Positions 60,859 through 64,000 of a DNA stretch of 64,000 nucleotides are shown here, piece by piece; positions within the stretch are counted from its first letter, which is position 1, and every line of letters starts with the position of its first letter. Origin of the DNA: Paenibacillus kobensis NBRC 15729. GTDB lineage: Bacteria; Bacillota; Bacilli; Paenibacillales; Paenibacillaceae. The DNA lies in contig NZ_BILZ01000006.1 in assembly GCF_004000825.1 (NCBI RefSeq), forward strand, positions 124,001-188,000. The letters are read 5' to 3'. A model generated the notes under the pieces. It was not told where the DNA came from. It worked only from the letters and a program-made list of their open reading frames with translations, and did not search any database. The position numbers and the translations under genes are program-made.

Positions 60859-61014
60859 AATGTATCCTCCGCCAATCGAATAAATGAAAGTTGAGATATC
60901 GATAACTCTATTGCTACTGAAACTATACCATAGCACTCGCCCGAGAGGAAATAGGAAGCAATTGTCCATATCCCCGTCATTTGAATCTGAATCAATCAAA
61001 CGCGTCACCATAAC

Positions 61015-61045
61015 AAAGGAACCGGGGATAATCCCCGGTTCCTTT
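61015..61045 (-). terminator. Terminator of the YdjO-like gene
   Basis: Arms AAAGGAACCGGGGAT / ATCCCCGGTTCCTTT, nearly a perfect palindrome, behind the small zinc-ribbon gene. Confidence 0.75.
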
Positions 61046-61099
61046 TCCGTAGTGTTATGGTAGCTATATCGATTAAATCGAACGAGAACGACCTTATGT

Positions 61100-61309
61100 T
61101 TATGCGTACGGATCTTTCTTCTTCGGCTGACGTTTAATTTTATTTTGCACCTTCGGCAAGTGCCGCATGCTGCGCATCATCGGACCTTTGCACATCGGAC
61201 AAGCTTGCCCTTCAGAACCGAACTCTTCTCTCACCCATGCTTTGCATTCCGGGTTTTTGCACTTGTAAATTTTGGTAACGATTAATTCGGGTTTTTCTTC
61301 TTCAGTCAT
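61100..61309 (-). CDS. YdjO-like zinc-ribbon protein
   Basis: 69 residues from the ATG at 61309, seven bases after GGAG; the longer frame is open but lacks a site. Four cysteines: C17 and C22 (CKNPEC), C37 and C40 (CPMC), enough for one zinc ribbon. The basic C-terminus ([14 protein letters not shown]) may bind nucleic acid. Length and pattern match B. subtilis YdjO, described as cold-inducible; the role is unknown. Single gene. Confidence 0.82.
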   Translation of the reverse strand: MTEEEKPELIVTKIYKCKNPECKAWVREEFGSEGQACPMCKGPMMRSMRHLPKVQNKIKRQPKKKDPYA

Positions 61310-61423
61310 GATCATGCTCCTCTTGATTTCATTAACCCGAATATTATAGCCTCTCGGTAATCGAAAAATACAGTTACGCATCGCCAATCGATCCAATTTC
61401 ATCCTTATTGCGCCACGAAGTGG

Positions 61424-61960
61424 TTAAGGAACGAACTGTTGAACGATCCGCTGCGCCTGGCCATCCTTAAACGTAATATGATAAGGAAAATCTTTGACGT
61501 TGATTAATGCGTCATCGCCCTCATTCACGAGTTCGGCGAACTGTTCGATCGTAATGGGTTCATCAGGTACGATATCTGCTCCGCTCTCTTCGTCCGGGCG
61601 GTCGTAAATTTGCATTCGAATTTGCGTATCCTCTGGAAGCTCGATCGTCGCAAGCGACGGATCATCATTGACAATGTAATAACCGTCTGGCGGTTCCGTT
61701 ACTTCAGGATCCGGTTCTCTCTCGCGGAACATGACCGCCGCAGCGTCGCCTTCATACCAATCGATGTAATCGACCGTCAATAAATAATGCCCGTTCTCCT
61801 CTTTGAGGCCCTCGACGTACGCAGTCTTCATCACTTCATCAGAGACCGTCGACTCTGATGCGGCAGACGCTTGCGGCTCCTTGCTCTTCCCGTCTAATCC
61901 TACAGCGAGTACAATCCATAAGGCTGCGACAGCAGCTCCGAATGCCATGATTGTTCTCAT
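61424..61960 (-). CDS. Membrane-anchored exported protein of unknown function
   Basis: 178 residues. An N-terminal membrane anchor or signal (IMAFGAAVAALWIVLAVGL, about 4-22) is followed by a Ser/Ala linker and an acidic domain with VEGLKEENGHYLLTVDYIDW, DGYYIVNDDPSLATIELPED and EPITIEQFAELVNEGDDALI. The pattern EENGHYLLTVDYIDWYEGDA is seen in several Bacillales exported proteins without a known role. No cysteine for lipidation. Single gene. Confidence 0.72.
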   Translation of the reverse strand: MRTIMAFGAAVAALWIVLAVGLDGKSKEPQASAASESTVSDEVMKTAYVEGLKEENGHYLLTVDYIDWYEGDAAAVMFREREPDPEVTEPPDGYYIVNDDPSLATIELPEDTQIRMQIYDRPDEESGADIVPDEPITIEQFAELVNEGDDALINVKDFPYHITFKDGQAQRIVQQFVP

Positions 61961-62090
61961 TAGCGGTTGTCCCCTTCACCATAACGTAATTACAGCATAT
62001 GATCGTTGGCTCCTCATATGTCTCACTTTTTATAACGAACAAGCCCGATCTTTTGTTTCAACCAATTGCTCGATTTACTCAAAAATAATA

Positions 62091-62125
62091 AAGCCCGGTC
62101 CGCTCGCATAGGAGCGTCCAGGCTT
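62091..62125 (-). terminator. Terminator of the 62150 nitroreductase gene
   Basis: Outer arms AAGCC / GGCTT and inner GCTC / GAGC with a small loop; on the minus strand followed by TTTATTATTTTT. Confidence 0.65.
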
Positions 62126-62149
62126 CATTCACTTCGATAAGGAACTGCC

Positions 62150-62755
62150 TTATTTGAACACTTTCATCCGTTCTTCGAGCGGCTGGAACTGCTTCTCGCC
62201 CGGCTGCACCGTCGCTTTGCCGAACGGCATCTGAGAGACAAGCTTCCAATTGGCCGGCACATTCCATTCCTTCTGCACATCCGCATCGATCAACGGCTGA
62301 TAGTGCTGAAGCGTAGCACCGAGTCCTTCTTGTTCAAGCGCTGTCCATACGATAAATTGCAGGATACCGGAAGAATGCTGAGAGTAAAGCGGGAAGTAAT
62401 CGGCATAGGACGGGAATTGCTGCTGGAATCCTTCCACGACCGATTGGTCTTCGAAGAATAGGACCGTGCCATAGCCGCTGCCGAATGCCGCCATTTTCTC
62501 TTCTGTCGCTTTGAACGAATCGCTGTCGCCTGCTTTGCGCCGCAATGCTTCCGTCGTCAGCTTCCATAGTTTATCGGACTGTTCGTCGAACAGCAGCACG
62601 ATACGGCCGCTCTGCGAGTTGAACGAGGTCGGTGTATTTTTGAGCGCATGCTCAACGATTTCCTGAACACGCTCGTTGCTGATGACTTTCTCCTTGCTGA
62701 TTCCATAGATTGAACGGCGGGATTGAACGGCGGATAAGAACGCTTGTGAAGACAT
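62150..62755 (-). CDS. Nitroreductase-family protein (YdgI/HBN-like)
   Basis: 201 residues. FMN-binding nitroreductase fold of the small type: N-terminal VQSRRSIYGISKEKVISNER, the FMN-binding NTPTSFNSQSGRIVLLF, the dimer/flavin part FPLYSQHSSGILQFIVWTAL followed by EQEGLGATLQHYQPL, and a C-terminal MPFGKATVQPGEKQFQPLEE. Reduces nitro compounds or quinones with NAD(P)H; oxidative-stress roles are typical of relatives. The upstream region has an AT-rich part around 62800 but no clear operator. Not closely related to the NfsA-type protein at 8902. Confidence 0.9.
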   Translation of the reverse strand: MSSQAFLSAVQSRRSIYGISKEKVISNERVQEIVEHALKNTPTSFNSQSGRIVLLFDEQSDKLWKLTTEALRRKAGDSDSFKATEEKMAAFGSGYGTVLFFEDQSVVEGFQQQFPSYADYFPLYSQHSSGILQFIVWTALEQEGLGATLQHYQPLIDADVQKEWNVPANWKLVSQMPFGKATVQPGEKQFQPLEERMKVFK

Positions 62756-62895
62756 AATTAAGTAAGCACCTCCATGATCGATTACAAACTAACTTTAGTA
62801 ATGTAACATTAATTAATTACCAAAGCAAATATTCATCAGAATGACATGACGTCAATCCCGCTTATTATGTCAGTTCGATAAGCTGCGAATACTGG

Positions 62896-64000
62896 TTAAT
62901 CTTGTACGGGTACCGTAATGGCAAGTCCGTCAAACCGCTCAAGCTGTTCCGTTATTTCTCCTTTTACTTCTTTAAGGGTAAGAATGGATGGCGTAATCGT
63001 TAATATCGTGCCTTTCGGCAGCGGCTCTAAATAGAACCACGTATCTTCGACGTATTTGGTTTCCGGGTTTTGACCCAAATGATCGTTTCGATCCGTTGAA
63101 TGACCTGAAGAAATGGATGGCGTAAAATCAATCCGATTTCCCCGCTCATCCACTGCCACATACTTAATGAACTGGGAGTTTTGCCATACGGACCGCATTT
63201 GACTGTAAGGAATTTGCAGCTTCAAATGAAGCTCGCTGACCGTTTCCGACGTACGCAGCCGAACCGCTTCGAACCGGTTCCCGCCATGATCGGCCAGCCT
63301 GGGATTGTCCCATTTCACGGTATGAGTCGTATCCGAGCCTTGCACGGGGATAACAAAATTCCAATTGCCTTTCTTGATGTCATAAAGTGAGGAATCCTTC
63401 TTCTGAATCCCGATAGACGGCACATTCACTTCCAAGGTGAACGATTCCGGCAGCTTCTTCTGCGTGTAATATTTGACGATGCCAATTTTATAGTCATCCC
63501 AGCTAATAAAATTGTCGAATTTGTAGGTGGGTCCGAGCAATAATTTGGCCGAAGCAGCGAGTTGAAAGTTCGGAACGATCGATTGCGCTTGCGCCATCTC
63601 CCCGTTCTGAAGGCGGAACGAATAGGTGAAGGATACTTGCAAACCATCGAACATCGCCTCGTGAATTTGCAGCACATAGCCGTCGTTCTCCACCTCGGCC
63701 AAGACCGGCAGTTCACCCTTCTTATTGACGACTTTATTTTTGACCGCATTGCTTCCTAATTTCCCGAATATGGACGTTAAAACCGGCTTCACCGATTGTA
63801 CGGATTCCGGTTTGACCGCTATCCATACGGATGCAGACAACACAGCTACGATAGCTGCGATCGAAACCTGTTTCATAATCCGACCTGATGCGGATGAGGA
63901 TCTATAAGTACCGCGGCGCGGTAAAGCAGGCATATAAGAGCTCTCACCCGTCTGAGGCGGTGAAGCTGGCAATGTGGCGAGCGTCTCATCAATTCTCGAT
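62896..64000 (-). CDS. DUF4179 protein, likely anti-sigma factor (cut by window end)
   Basis: The frame is open to the right edge; upstream codons read SRIDETLATLPASPPQ, so an internal TTG at 63972 is not the real start and the gene continues outside. About 367 residues are visible: a cytoplasmic N-terminus, one membrane helix (VSIAAIVAVLSASVWIAV) and an extracellular beta-rich domain of the DUF4179 type (GYVLQIHEAMFDGLQVSFTY, IPYSQMRSVWQNSQFIKYVA). Such proteins usually follow an ECF sigma factor gene and act as its membrane-bound anti-sigma; that gene would lie just beyond the window (inference). Confidence 0.82.
   Translation of the reverse strand, partial: SRIDETLATLPASPPQTGESSYMPALPRRGTYRSSSASGRIMKQVSIAAIVAVLSASVWIAVKPESVQSVKPVLTSIFGKLGSNAVKNKVVNKKGELPVLAEVENDGYVLQIHEAMFDGLQVSFTYSFRLQNGEMAQAQSIVPNFQLAASAKLLLGPTYKFDNFISWDDYKIGIVKYYTQKKLPESFTLEVNVPSIGIQKKDSSLYDIKKGNWNFVIPVQGSDTTHTVKWDNPRLADHGGNRFEAVRLRTSETVSELHLKLQIPYSQMRSVWQNSQFIKYVAVDERGNRIDFTPSISSGHSTDRNDHLGQNPETKYVEDTWFYLEPLPKGTILTITPSILTLKEVKGEITEQLERFDGLAITVPVQD

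Noticed and set aside
1-64000. tRNA, rRNA, IS element or prophage
   Set aside because: No clover-leaf-like sequence, no transposase or integrase protein and no phage structural protein was recognised anywhere in the window.

Overview
The window looks like chromosomal DNA of a spore-forming Gram-positive bacterium of the Paenibacillus/Cohnella type. The reasons are strong GGAGG ribosome sites, many CUT1-type sugar ABC transporters sharing an MsmX/UgpC-like ATPase, a DUF5696 protein, a YdjO-like zinc-ribbon protein, a LysM spore-coat-like protein, and moderately GC-rich coding sequence. No rRNA, tRNA, CRISPR array, transposase or phage structural gene was seen. The sequence is cut at both ends: a membrane protein is truncated at the left edge and a DUF4179 protein at the right edge.

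Layout. 1-2.7 kb: end of a membrane protein, a LysM protein, a GNAT acetyltransferase and cysteine synthase. 2.8-6.4 kb: a heterodimeric multidrug ABC exporter of the BmrC/BmrD type. 6.4-28.9 kb: a block of minus-strand operons. Operon 1 (9.65 to 6.47 kb) encodes a nitroreductase/FMN reductase, an FMN-dependent monooxygenase and an aldo/keto reductase. Operon 2 (15.4 to 9.87 kb) is a tandem duplication of a two-gene module, monooxygenase plus solute-binding lipoprotein. Operon 3 (27.8 to 15.6 kb) is an eight-gene ABC cassette: ATPase, giant binding protein, two permeases, NHL-YIP1 membrane protein, DUF5696 protein and two more permeases. Upstream of it stands a second aldo/keto reductase. The leaders of operon 1, operon 2 and this aldo/keto reductase share a sigma-A promoter followed by a GACCGGATAACCGGAG-like box inside a terminator-like hairpin. 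This suggests one common attenuation or riboswitch-like control of redox and catabolic enzymes, probably for organosulfur or another hetero-organic nutrient (inference).

29-41.3 kb: a chemotaxis transducer with a Fur-like box, a DUF3895-like protein, a MarR-controlled DHA2 drug exporter, a fluoride-type CLC antiporter (GNNLI motif), a small unknown protein, an ArsR/SRPBCC pair with tandem operators, two metallopeptidases, a GyrI-like protein and a beta-lactamase-fold hydrolase. 41.5-48.5 kb: an MBL hydrolase with tandem promoters, a membrane-anchored metallophosphoesterase, a DCC/DoxX/DUF4166 operon, a two-component system and a small conserved protein.

48.6-54.7 kb is more mosaic. It has an AT-rich membrane protein gene with a gene remnant beside it, a lactonase, a HAD phosphatase, a PCYCGC lipoprotein, and a strikingly AT-rich stand-alone gene (52398-54494). 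The protein of that gene has a CHAT (caspase-like) protease domain with a His-Cys dyad; it is the best candidate for an undescribed system. 54.7-64 kb: a second heterodimeric ABC exporter with a degenerate subunit, a GH95 alpha-fucosidase-type hydrolase, a YdjO-like protein, a small membrane-anchored protein, a nitroreductase and the DUF4179 protein.
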